From positions 186,001 to 250,000 of the forward strand of contig NZ_FOLP01000009.1 in NCBI RefSeq assembly GCF_900112425.1: a stretch of 64,000 nt of DNA, written 5' to 3'. This DNA comes from Variovorax sp. OK212 (GTDB lineage Bacteria; Pseudomonadota; Gammaproteobacteria; Burkholderiales; Burkholderiaceae_C). Below the pieces are notes generated by a model, which searched no databases, had not been told where the DNA came from, and saw only the letters and a list, made by a program, of their open reading frames with translations. Below are positions 36,625-45,006 of this stretch, in pieces (within the stretch, counting starts at the first letter, position 1; every line of letters begins with the position of its first letter). The position numbers and the translations under genes were made by a program.

Positions 36625-37599
36625 ATGACACCGATCTCTAACTTCGTGCGCGCCGCATCCCTCGGCCTGGCACTGGCCGCGGGGCTTTCCGCAGCCGTCG
36701 CGTCCTCGTACCCCGAGCGCGCCGTGACGCTCGTCGTGCCGTTCGCCGCGGGCGGCATGACCGACGTGCTGGCCCGCCAGTTGTCGCGCAGGATGCAGGA
36801 CGAACTCAGGCAGCCGGCCGTGGTGGACAACCGCGTCGGCGCGGGCGGCATCATCGGCGCCGAGCGTGTCGCCAAGTCGCGCCCCGACGGCCACACGCTG
36901 CTCATCACGACGACGGCGCACGTCGTCAATCCGGCCATCACCAAGCAACTGCCCTACGACACCGAGAAGGACTTCGTGCCCGTGGCCATGCTGGCGCGCA
37001 CGCCGAACGTGCTGGTGGTGCATCCCTCGGTGCCCGCGAAGAATCTGCAGGAGCTGATCGCGTTCGCCAGGAAGAGCGGCGGCGTGTCCTACGGCTCGTC
37101 GGGCAGCGGCGGCACGACGCACCTGTCCGGGGAACTGCTGGCAGCCCGCACCGGCGCGCCGTTTCTGCATGTGCCGTACAAGGGCACGGCGCTGGCGGTG
37201 AACGACGTGCTGGGCGGCCAGATCCAGGCGGCCTTCGTCGATGCGCTCACGGCGGTGAAGTACGTCGAGAGCCAGAAGCTGCGCGCCATCGGCGTGTCGA
37301 CCGCGCAGCGCAACCCCTCGCTGTCCGAGGTGCCCACCATCGCCGAGCAGGGCGTGCCCGGCTACGAGACCGAGATCTGGATCGGCCTGTATGCGCCGCG
37401 CGGCACGCCGCCCGAGATCGTGCGGCAGCTCAACCGCATCGCCGTCGGCGCGATGAACGAGCCCGCGTTCAAGGACATGCTGGCGCGCCAGGGAACGGCA
37501 CCCGGAACGATGGACACGGTCGCCTTCGAGGCCTACGTGAAGCGCGAGATCGCCAAGTGGCATGCCATCGTGCGCGACGCGCGCATCGAGCCGCAATGA
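36625..37599 (+). CDS. Bug-family (TctC-like) periplasmic solute-binding protein
   Basis: A 324-residue binding protein with a Sec signal peptide (about 1-27; AASLGLALAAGLSAAVASS) and Bug motifs: PERAVTLVVPFAAGGMTD, VDNRVGAGGIIGAERVA, SYGSSGSGGTTHLSGE, VPYKGTALAVNDVLGGQI. It presumably binds the carboxylic acid used by the operon. No membrane transporter gene is adjacent. The stop overlaps the ATG at 37596 of the next frame. Confidence 0.88.
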   Translation: MTPISNFVRAASLGLALAAGLSAAVASSYPERAVTLVVPFAAGGMTDVLARQLSRRMQDELRQPAVVDNRVGAGGIIGAERVAKSRPDGHTLLITTTAHVVNPAITKQLPYDTEKDFVPVAMLARTPNVLVVHPSVPAKNLQELIAFARKSGGVSYGSSGSGGTTHLSGELLAARTGAPFLHVPYKGTALAVNDVLGGQIQAAFVDALTAVKYVESQKLRAIGVSTAQRNPSLSEVPTIAEQGVPGYETEIWIGLYAPRGTPPEIVRQLNRIAVGAMNEPAFKDMLARQGTAPGTMDTVAFEAYVKREIAKWHAIVRDARIEPQ

Positions 37600-37610
37600 A
37601 GGAGAAGGGC

Positions 37611-38804
37611 GTGACGGCCGCATTGCCTCTTTCGGGCGTACGCATCCTCGATCTCACGAGCGTCATCATGGGGCCCTACGCCACGCAGATGCTCGCGGAG
37701 TACGGCGCCGACGTCATCAAGGTCGAACCGCCCGAAGGCGACATCATGCGCGGCATGGGACCGGTGCGCGAAGAAGGCATGGGGCCGGTGTTTCTCAACC
37801 TCAACCGCGGCAAGCGCAGCCTCTGCCTCGACCTGAAGTCACCGGGCGCGGCCGAGACGCTGTTGCGCGCGGTGGCCACGGCCGACGTGTTCATCACCAA
37901 CATGCGCCAGGGCGCGCTCACGCGCCTCGGGCTGGGCTGGGAAGAACTGAAGCGGCACCACCCGACGCTGATCTACGTCTTTCTGTCGGGTTTCGCACAG
38001 GACGGCCCGTACGCGGGCCGCCCCGCATACGACGACCTGATCCAGGGCATGGTGGCGCTGCCCGCGCTCGTGGCCGCCGCAGGCGAGGGGGAGCCGCAGT
38101 ACCTGCCGCTGAACATCGCCGACAAGACCATGGGCCTCTTCGCTGCGCAGACCGTGCTGGCCGCGCTGCTGCAGCGCAACCGGAACGAAGCGCAAGCGGA
38201 GGGACAGTTCATCGAAGTGCCGATGTTCGAGACCATGGCGAACTTCGTGTTGCTCGATCACATGGCCGGCGCGAGCTTCGAGCCGCCGCTCGGGCAGCCG
38301 GGCAACCCGAGGCTGCTGTCGCGCTACCGCAAGCCCTATCGCACGCAGGACGGGTGGTTGAGCACGCTGCTCTACACCGACCGGCATTGGGAGAGCTTCC
38401 TGCGCTTGGTGGGACAGGATGCGTTGTGGCACAGCGACCCGCGCTTTCGCACCATGGCCAGCCGCACGCAGCACATCGACGCGGTGTATGCGTTCGTGGA
38501 GCAGCACATCGCCCAACATCCTACGGCGCACTGGCTGGAGGTCTTGCTGCACGCCGACATTCCGGTGGCGCGCATTCCGGGCGTCGAGGCGCTCATCCGC
38601 GAACTGCGGGACAGCGGCAGCGGCCCGGTGCGGGACTATGCCGATGCGCACGGCAACACCTATGTCGGCCTGGAGCCCGCGGCACGCTGGCTGCATGCGC
38701 AGCCGGTGGCGGGGAGGGCGGCGCCTCGCCTGGGGGAGCACACCGAGGAAATCCTGCGGGAGCTGTCGGCGGCGGGCATCGACCAGGAGGATCGCGTCCG
38801 GTGA
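37611..38804 (+). CDS. Class III CoA-transferase (CaiB/BaiF family)
   Basis: The 397-residue protein shows GVRILDLTSVIMGPYATQML, ADVIKVEPPEGD, NRGKRSLCLDLK and PAYDDLIQGM, the last containing the Asp that forms the CoA anhydride in this family. It would transfer CoA to the carboxylic acid taken up by the Bug protein. GTG 37611 is preferred because AAGGAG (37599-37604) lies six bases before it; ATG 37596 in the same frame, overlapping the previous stop, would add five residues but lacks its own ribosome binding site. Confidence 0.86.
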   Translation: MTAALPLSGVRILDLTSVIMGPYATQMLAEYGADVIKVEPPEGDIMRGMGPVREEGMGPVFLNLNRGKRSLCLDLKSPGAAETLLRAVATADVFITNMRQGALTRLGLGWEELKRHHPTLIYVFLSGFAQDGPYAGRPAYDDLIQGMVALPALVAAAGEGEPQYLPLNIADKTMGLFAAQTVLAALLQRNRNEAQAEGQFIEVPMFETMANFVLLDHMAGASFEPPLGQPGNPRLLSRYRKPYRTQDGWLSTLLYTDRHWESFLRLVGQDALWHSDPRFRTMASRTQHIDAVYAFVEQHIAQHPTAHWLEVLLHADIPVARIPGVEALIRELRDSGSGPVRDYADAHGNTYVGLEPAARWLHAQPVAGRAAPRLGEHTEEILRELSAAGIDQEDRVR

Positions 38805-38846
38805 GTGCCGCTGCCTGGCGGCGGCATCCGGCACGTCCAGATGCTG

Positions 38847-39671
38847 CTAGGCCCGTGCGCGCTTGCCCGCCGGTTGTCGCCGGCCGATTGCCAGGTTGGC
38901 CGTCACCATGGCCGCCACCAACGTGACCAGCCAGGAGAAGTACACCCACAGCATGAACATGGGGAGCGCTGCGAAGGTCCCGTACAGCGCCTTGTAGGTC
39001 GGCACCTTGACGAGGTAGGCCGTGAAGCCGCGCTTGCCGAGCTCGAAAGCCACGCTGGCGATCACGCCGCCCACGAAAGCGTCGACAAGCCGGACCGAGG
39101 TGTTCGGCACCAGGTAGAACATGGCCGTCAGCACGGCGATGCCGAGCGCGAGCGGCCCGAGGTCGAGCACGAAGGCCAGCGGGTGTGGCAGCGCGCCGAT
39201 CAGGCCCATGGAGATGCCGAGCAGATACGACGTCGCCCAGAGGCTCAGGCCGAGCACCGGCGGGCCGACGGCCAGCATCAGCAGGTACAGGCCGACCCTG
39301 CGGAAGAACGGCCGGTTCCGGTTGATCTTCCACATCTGGTTCAGCGCGTTCTCCACGGTGAGCAGCATCGCAACGGCCGTACCCAGCAGGAAGAGCGAGC
39401 CCACCCAGGTCAGGCCGCTGGCATTCGCGGCGAACTGGTTCAGGTACTTCATCACCGTGCGTGCGATGTCCATGGGAAGCAGCCTGCTCAGCAAGAGCTC
39501 CTGAAGCGCATCCCTCAACCGATGGAAGACGGGGAATCGTGTGAAGAGCGCGAAGCTCGCGGCCAGCAACGGCACGATGGACAGCAAGGTCGTGAACGCC
39601 AGGCTGCCGGCGACCTGGGGCAGGCGCTCCTTGCGGGCGCGTTCGATCGTCAGGCGGATCAGGGAGAACAT
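38847..39671 (-). CDS. YihY/virulence factor BrkB family membrane protein
   Basis: A 274-residue inner-membrane protein with about six hydrophobic helices (LPQVAGSLAFTTLLSIVPLL near the N-terminus, GSLFLLGTAVAMLL, LMALAVGPPVLGLSLW-like central segments, MFMLWVYFSWLVTLVAAMV near the end). It matches YihY/BrkB in order and length; earlier annotation as RNase BN is wrong for this family. Its real role is not established. It is transcribed towards the CoA-transferase gene and has no co-oriented neighbour. Confidence 0.85.
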   Translation of the reverse strand: MFSLIRLTIERARKERLPQVAGSLAFTTLLSIVPLLAASFALFTRFPVFHRLRDALQELLLSRLLPMDIARTVMKYLNQFAANASGLTWVGSLFLLGTAVAMLLTVENALNQMWKINRNRPFFRRVGLYLLMLAVGPPVLGLSLWATSYLLGISMGLIGALPHPLAFVLDLGPLALGIAVLTAMFYLVPNTSVRLVDAFVGGVIASVAFELGKRGFTAYLVKVPTYKALYGTFAALPMFMLWVYFSWLVTLVAAMVTANLAIGRRQPAGKRARA

Positions 39672-40406
39672 GGATCGTCGGGGAGGGGAGTCGGCCGGTT
39701 TCGCGGCCGGATACAGCGCTGGTGCTGCGCAGAATTGTGATCGGCCTGCGAGAACACAAGTGCCGCAACGGGCTCGAACAGCCAGCTGATCGATTTCACT
39801 CGGCTTTCGCCTGAGGTGTCGGCGAGTTTAGTCACCGCGAGTGACGCCGAAACTCAAGGGCCCAAGGACTCAGGCGCCTCCAGCCACGGCAACCTCGCTC
39901 GCTTCATGCCGCAGCTCAGGGTGGCCGGGCTGCGCCCGGCCTGCATGGCAATGCGCCGCGGCAACCATCTTTGGCGGCGCAGAGCCTCGACGCATTCAGC
40001 CGCGCGACGAAGACGAAGAGCGTCGTTGGGCAGGTAGAGGCGCCGATGAAATTCTCTCGGGACCACGGCCCATTGGGAGCTGATGAGCATCACGATGACC
40101 TGGCCGGATGCATACCAGGCGTTTTGCATTTGCCCGACACCTCGCACAGGTTCATCGATGAAGAAGCCCCTGTCCGCGCTGCCCAAAGACCTGGACCTGC
40201 GTACCGATCGTTCAAGGCGCTGCCCGTGTAGGGATAGCGCCGTGCCTGCGACCTTCCCGCTGCGTGACGCAGGCAAAGCATCCACAGCCGGCACTACCAA
40301 GCGTCTCCTGACCACCTGCCAGTGCGACGCCGGCGCTGCCCGTTCCCTCACTGCTGCGGGCGCGGTCTTGCGAACGAGGCTCCAAGCGGAGCCCTGTGCG
40401 AACGTC
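39672..40406. other. Non-coding or degraded region
   Basis: About 735 bases without a gene I can support. A minus-strand frame at 39854-40132 could give about 93 residues (MQNAWYASGQVIVMLISSQW...), but it has no recognisable domain or ribosome binding site. Since the adjoining 40407-40658 segment is a gene remnant, the region is probably decayed DNA. No repeats typical of an insertion sequence end were found. Confidence 0.4.
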
Positions 40407-40658
40407 TCAGCGCGACAGCACCACCACGGGTGGTCCCTGGCCGGTCGGCTGCGTGATCGCTCTGCTCGGCAGGCCCGTGATCTCATCGAGCTTGTAGGCG
40501 GCCACGTTGTTGTCGCCGTTGTTCGCGATACAGGCGAACTTGCCCTGGGGCGCGACGACGACCGACGTCGGGTTGGTGCCGATGGTCGGTCCGGTGACCG
40601 GGCCGCTCAACAGGCCGGTCGGTCCATCGACCTGGAACACCTGCAGGCCGATGTTCCC
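40407..40658 (-). pseudogene. C-terminal remnant of a lactonase-type beta-propeller protein
   Basis: The frame reads LQVFQVDGPTGLLSGPVT, then TNPTSVVVAPQGKFACIANN and AAYKLDEITGLPSR before the stop. These are consecutive blades of the 6-phosphogluconolactonase-like (YVTN-type) propeller family, which normally has over 300 residues. Upstream of about 40658 the similarity ends abruptly and the frame runs into unrelated sequence close to the GST gene. The rest of the gene has been lost. Confidence 0.6.
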
Positions 40659-40717
40659 CCATCCAGCGGGATGGGGTCGCGTGAGCCATCGTCTCTTTCG
40701 AGAGACGGCAGCCCGAA

Positions 40718-41323
40718 CTACTGAAGTTCCTCGGCTTGCAGCGAAGCACGCACGCTGGGCCGCTGCGCCATGCGCGCCATGAAACGCTGGATCCCGGGGT
40801 AGCCGGAGATGTCGAGGCCCACGCGCGGGGGCCATGAAAGCACGTTGTAGAGATAGGCATCCGCCACGGAGAACTGGCTGCCCAGCACGTAGTCATTGGC
40901 CGCCAGATGCTCTTCGATGTACGCGAACTTGCTGATCAGGTTGCCCTCGGCAAATTTCGTCTTCGACTCCTGGCTCACGAGCGGCGAGAACATCACTGCC
41001 ATGCCCTTGTGCAGGTCGCTCGCCACGAAGTTCAGCCACTCGAGCGCCTTGTAGCGCTCCCTGGAGCCGAAATGCGGCAGCAGCTTGGCTTCGGGGTGCT
41101 TGTCCGCAATCCACTGCAGGATGACAGCGCCTTCCGTCAGAAGGTCCCCATCGTCGAGTCTCAAGGCCGGCACGAAGCCTTTGGGCGTGACCTGGAAGTA
41201 GTCGCCTTCCGCGGTGGTCTTGGTCTTGAAGTCCACCTTGATCAGGGTGAACTCGAGGCCGGCTTCGCGAAGCGCGATCTGCGAAGCCAGGCCGCACGAA
41301 CCGGGCGAGTAATAGAGTTTCAT
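40718..41323 (-). CDS. Glutathione S-transferase, beta class
   Basis: A 201-residue GST with thioredoxin-fold N-terminal domain (MKLYYSPGSCGLASQIALRE; the Cys at position 10 is the hallmark of beta-class bacterial GSTs such as E. coli GstA) and the all-helical C-terminal domain (YVLGSQFSVADAYLYNVL). The cis-Pro and glutathione site VPALRLDDGDLLTEGAVI is present. It forms a same-strand group with a YghU-like protein and a flavin reductase, which suggests detoxification of electrophiles. Confidence 0.88.
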   Translation of the reverse strand: MKLYYSPGSCGLASQIALREAGLEFTLIKVDFKTKTTAEGDYFQVTPKGFVPALRLDDGDLLTEGAVILQWIADKHPEAKLLPHFGSRERYKALEWLNFVASDLHKGMAVMFSPLVSQESKTKFAEGNLISKFAYIEEHLAANDYVLGSQFSVADAYLYNVLSWPPRVGLDISGYPGIQRFMARMAQRPSVRASLQAEELQ

Positions 41324-41415
41324 GATGGTCTTGGGTGAGAGGCCCCCATGGAGGGGCACAAGGGAATGGCACAACGGGATCGCTCTCGCAGCGAGCGGGT
41401 TTTCGAACGCGCTCT

Positions 41416-42288
41416 TCAGGGCGTCAGCGTGTCGAAGTCGGAGGCATCGTGGCGTTCGCGCAGGAACTCGCCGGGAATGGCCGAGATCCGGTTGACGCGC
41501 CTGCCGCGGGCCACGGCAGGCCGGGCGCCGATGGCCCGGTACCAGCGCAGCAGGTGCGGGTACTCCTCGACGGCCAGGAACTCGTGCGTGTTGTAGACGC
41601 CATAAAGACTGCCGGGATGCCAGGGCCAGACCGCCATGTCGGCGATCGTGTACTGGTCGCCTGCCAGGTACTCACGGGAGGCCAGGTGCGTGTCGAGCAC
41701 ATGCAGCTGGCGCTTGGTTTCCATGGCGTAGCGATCGATCGCGTACTCGATCTTCAGCGGGGCATAGGCATAGAAGTGGCCCAGGCCACCCCCCACGAAG
41801 GGGGCGGAGCCCATCTGCCACATCAGCCAGTTCAGCGTCTGCGTGCGCGCCCGGCGCTCTGTCGGCAAGAAGGCGCCGAAGCGCTCGGCCAGGTAAAGGA
41901 GGATCGAGCCGCTCTCGAAGACAGGCAGCGGCGGATCGGTGGCGCGGTCGACCAGCGCGGGAATCTTGGAATTGGGATTGATCTCGACGAAGCCGCTGCC
42001 GAATTGGTCGCCCTTGAAGATGTCGATCAACCAGGCGTCGTATTCGGCGTCGGCGTGCCCCGCGGCGAGCAACTCCTCCAGCAGGATGGTGATCTTCTGG
42101 CCGTTGGGTGTGCCTTGCGAGTAGAGCTGCAGAGGGTGCTTGCCCACGGGCAGTTCGCGCTCGAACCGGGCACCCGACACCGGGCGGTTGATGCTGCCGA
42201 ACTGGCCGCCATATTCGTTCTTCGGGCGCCATACCTTGGAGGGCACGTAGCCCGACGGCAGGTTATCGAGAGCAGATGATTCGTTCAT
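41416..42288 (-). CDS. yghU: YghU-like glutathione-dependent disulfide-bond oxidoreductase
   Basis: The 290-residue protein has the long N-terminal extension of the Nu-class GSTs (GSINRPVSGARFERELP), the active-site loop TPNGQKITILLEEL with Thr/Asn instead of catalytic Cys, the glutathione site NPNSKIPALVD and FESGSILLYLAERF, and the C-terminal helical domain (LMWQMGSAPFVGGGLGHFYA). Members reduce disulfides using two glutathione molecules. It lies 92 bases upstream of the beta-class GST gene on the same strand. Confidence 0.88.
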   Translation of the reverse strand: MNESSALDNLPSGYVPSKVWRPKNEYGGQFGSINRPVSGARFERELPVGKHPLQLYSQGTPNGQKITILLEELLAAGHADAEYDAWLIDIFKGDQFGSGFVEINPNSKIPALVDRATDPPLPVFESGSILLYLAERFGAFLPTERRARTQTLNWLMWQMGSAPFVGGGLGHFYAYAPLKIEYAIDRYAMETKRQLHVLDTHLASREYLAGDQYTIADMAVWPWHPGSLYGVYNTHEFLAVEEYPHLLRWYRAIGARPAVARGRRVNRISAIPGEFLRERHDASDFDTLTP

Positions 42289-42363
42289 GATGACTCCTGG
42301 TTTCCGGGTTGTTTTCGGGTGGGTTCGCGGGTGGTTTGGCGATGAGATGCGTCGCGCCTGGGG

Positions 42364-43452
42364 TCAGGCGCTGCCTGGCTCGACAAAGTACGGCCAGCCC
42401 CGCATGTGATTGATGAAGCGCTCGCTCAGCCCGCCTGCGCGCAGGTACTGCGCGGGCACGGGAAGCTTCGGGCTGTCGTACATCGGGTCGGCCTGGACCC
42501 GCAGCGGAAAGTCCCGCACGAGAATGCCGGCCCTGCCGATCAACACGAAGTCGCAACCCTCGTCCAGCAACTGGCTGGCGCGCTGGGCGCTCATGATCTT
42601 TCCGGCCGCTCCGACACGCACACCCTTGCGCGGCAGGTCCGTGAAGACACTGAGCATGGTCTTGCCCTGGAAGGGGCCCTCGCGCACGCGCTGGGCTGAA
42701 TCCCAAAGGGCCAGGTCCAGGTAGTCGATCAGTTCCCGGTCCAGGATTTCCGCAGTGACCTCGCGCAACTCTTCCAGGCGCAGGCCGTAGCGCTCGATCG
42801 ACAGGCGCCAGCCGATCTGGAAGTCGGGCCCGCAGGCGCGCCGGATGCCCTCGATCACCTCGAGCGTGAGGCGGGCCCGGTTCGCGACGCTGCCGCCGTA
42901 CTTGTCGGTGCGGTCATTCAGATGCGGCGACATGAACTCCGACAGGATCCAGCCGAAGGCACCGTGCACGGCCACGCCATCGAAGCCCGCGAGTTCGGCC
43001 CTGCGGGCAGCGGCAATGAAGCTGTCCCGGATGCGCTCGACCTGTTGCGTCGACAAGGCGTGCACGCCGGGCAAGGTGTCGCCGGACGCTGGCGCGGGAA
43101 CGCCCCCGAGCAGAGGGTTGGCGCGGTGGCCCGCATGATGCAGCTGGACCGCCGAGAGCCCGCCTCCCTGGCGGATTGCGGCAGCCATCCTCGACAGGCC
43201 TGGCAGGTGGCCCTCGCAATGGATGCCCATCTGGCGGTCTAAGGCGATTCCGCCGGCCTCGACCGTGGTCGCGCAGGTCTGGATCAACGCATAGCCTCCT
43301 TGCGAGAGTTGCCCGATCCACGCCTGGTCGAACTCGGAGGCCGTGCCATCGCGTTCGCTCTGCTGGTTGGTCAACGGAGCCAGCATGAAGCGGTTCCTCA
43401 TGGCGGGGCCATGCAGGAGCGTCAGCGGCTTGAAAAGATCGGAAATCGACAT
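42364..43452 (-). CDS. Old-yellow-enzyme family NADH:flavin oxidoreductase
   Basis: A 362-residue FMN-binding TIM barrel: MRNRFMLAPLTNQQSERDG at the N-terminus, the His-rich active site QLHHAGHRANP, HGAFGWILSEFMSPHLNDRT and NRARLTLEVIEGI, and the phosphate-binding end DFVLIGRAGIL. It lacks iron-sulfur cysteines, so it is a classical ene-reductase type. It is the first of three same-strand genes with the two GST-family proteins, and 27 bases downstream of the efflux outer-membrane gene, so it may be transcribed with the RND operon. Confidence 0.86.
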   Translation of the reverse strand: MSISDLFKPLTLLHGPAMRNRFMLAPLTNQQSERDGTASEFDQAWIGQLSQGGYALIQTCATTVEAGGIALDRQMGIHCEGHLPGLSRMAAAIRQGGGLSAVQLHHAGHRANPLLGGVPAPASGDTLPGVHALSTQQVERIRDSFIAAARRAELAGFDGVAVHGAFGWILSEFMSPHLNDRTDKYGGSVANRARLTLEVIEGIRRACGPDFQIGWRLSIERYGLRLEELREVTAEILDRELIDYLDLALWDSAQRVREGPFQGKTMLSVFTDLPRKGVRVGAAGKIMSAQRASQLLDEGCDFVLIGRAGILVRDFPLRVQADPMYDSPKLPVPAQYLRAGGLSERFINHMRGWPYFVEPGSA

Positions 43453-43479
43453 CGAAGTCTTTCAAAAGTGGTGAAGGCG

Positions 43480-45006
43480 TCAGCTCTTCTTTGCGGACGC
43501 CGTGGCGCCGGATGCGTCCCAGCCGCCACCCAGCGCCCGCACCAGGTCCACGGTTGCGCGAACCCGTTCGCCTTCGGCCTGGATGAGGGACTGACGACTG
43601 CGCAGCAGCGTTCGCTCGGCATCGACGACGCCCAGGTAGTCGACGTCGCCCTCGTCGAAGCGGGCCTTCGCGGACTGGTCCACCCGCGCCGCGGCCTGCG
43701 CCGCGCCTTGCTGGTGGGCGAGGCGTTCGTCGAGCGTGCGCATGGACACCAGCGCGTCCTCGACCTCCCGGAACGCCTGGAGCACGGTTTTCCGATACTC
43801 GGCCACCCGCTCCTCATAGGCCGCGCGCGCCTTGGCTTCGTCGGCGCGGCGCCGGCCGCCGTCGAAGATCGGCAGGCTCAGGGCCGTTCCCACCAGCGGA
43901 CCGAGCAGGAAGGTCCGCTGGGACCAGTTGGCCAGGTTGCCGAGGTCGGCCGACTCGTAACCCAGCGATCCGGTCAAGGACAGCGAGGGGAAGAACGCGG
44001 CCTTGGCGACGCCGATGCGGGCGTTTTCCGCCGCCATCGCCAGCGCCGCGGCCGCGATGTCCGGCCGGCGTTCCAGCAGCGTGGACGGCAGCCCCGCTGG
44101 AATCCGGATGACGGGCAGCACCAGAGGCTGGGCGTTCAGCGCCAAGGTGCCGGGCGCCTTGCCCAGCAGGACGGCCAGCGCATGGGAAGTCAAGGCCTGC
44201 TGCTGACGGATCGCTTGCTGCTCCGCCTTTGCCGTGAACAGCTCGGCTCGCGCCTGCTCCGCCACGAACGGTGCCACCGCGCCTGCTTCGCGCTTGCGCT
44301 CCAGCAGTTGCAATGCGCCCTCCCGGAGTTGAACGGTCCGGCCCAGGAGTTGTTGTTCGCCTTCGAGCTGGCGAAGGCTGAAGTAGGTTCGGGCCACGTC
44401 CGCCTGGACGAGCAGCAGCATCTGGTGGGCCAACGCCCGTGCCTGGGCGGCGTCTGCCTGTGCGGCAGCCACGCCGGATGCGACGCGCCCGAACAGGTCC
44501 ACTTCATAGGCGACGCTGGCTTGCGCGCGCCAGAGCGTCTGGACGGCGCCCGGCGCGCCATCTCCCAGGCCTGCCGCAGCGCCGCTGGTGCGCTGCCGGT
44601 TCGGCCCGAAGCCTGCGTCGATGCTGGGCAGGCGCTGCGATTCGCTGCGCGAGGCCAGGGCCCGTGCCTGCTTGAGCCTCGCCATGGCGATGCCAACGTC
44701 AGGGTTGGCTTGCAGCGCCTGCTCTTCGAGCTGCATCAGCACCGGGTCTTGAAAGACCTGCCACCAGGGGGACGGCGCCTGCGTCTGTGCGGGCTCGGCC
44801 GGTTGCCAGCGCCCCGGCTCCTCCGAGGGCGCCAACGGCGGCGCCGAGCGATCGTCGGAGGCGGCGAAGCTGGCGGGAATTTCCAGGTCGGGACGATGCT
44901 CCTGTGGGGTGAGCGAGCATGCGGCCAGGAAGACGATGGCGGCCAACGCCAGGGCGGTTTTCGAGAGGCGAGCCAGACGGACGCTCGCTGGGGTTGCGCG
45001 GTTCAT
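43480..45006 (-). CDS. RND efflux outer-membrane lipoprotein (OprM/NodT family)
   Basis: The 508-residue protein has a lipoprotein signal (LAAIVFLAACS; lipidation at the Cys near position 30) and the duplicated outer-membrane efflux domain (LALASRSESQRLPSIDAGFG-type first half; PDIAAAALAMAAENARIGVA, SLTGSLGYESADLGNLA, VVDAERTLLRSRQSLIQAE second half). It completes a tripartite pump with the permease and adaptor upstream; its start overlaps the permease stop by four bases. Confidence 0.88.
   Translation of the reverse strand: MNRATPASVRLARLSKTALALAAIVFLAACSLTPQEHRPDLEIPASFAASDDRSAPPLAPSEEPGRWQPAEPAQTQAPSPWWQVFQDPVLMQLEEQALQANPDVGIAMARLKQARALASRSESQRLPSIDAGFGPNRQRTSGAAAGLGDGAPGAVQTLWRAQASVAYEVDLFGRVASGVAAAQADAAQARALAHQMLLLVQADVARTYFSLRQLEGEQQLLGRTVQLREGALQLLERKREAGAVAPFVAEQARAELFTAKAEQQAIRQQQALTSHALAVLLGKAPGTLALNAQPLVLPVIRIPAGLPSTLLERRPDIAAAALAMAAENARIGVAKAAFFPSLSLTGSLGYESADLGNLANWSQRTFLLGPLVGTALSLPIFDGGRRRADEAKARAAYEERVAEYRKTVLQAFREVEDALVSMRTLDERLAHQQGAAQAAARVDQSAKARFDEGDVDYLGVVDAERTLLRSRQSLIQAEGERVRATVDLVRALGGGWDASGATASAKKS

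Noticed and set aside
39854..40132. A possible 93-residue minus-strand gene
   Set aside because: No ribosome binding site, no recognised motif, and it lies in a degraded stretch.
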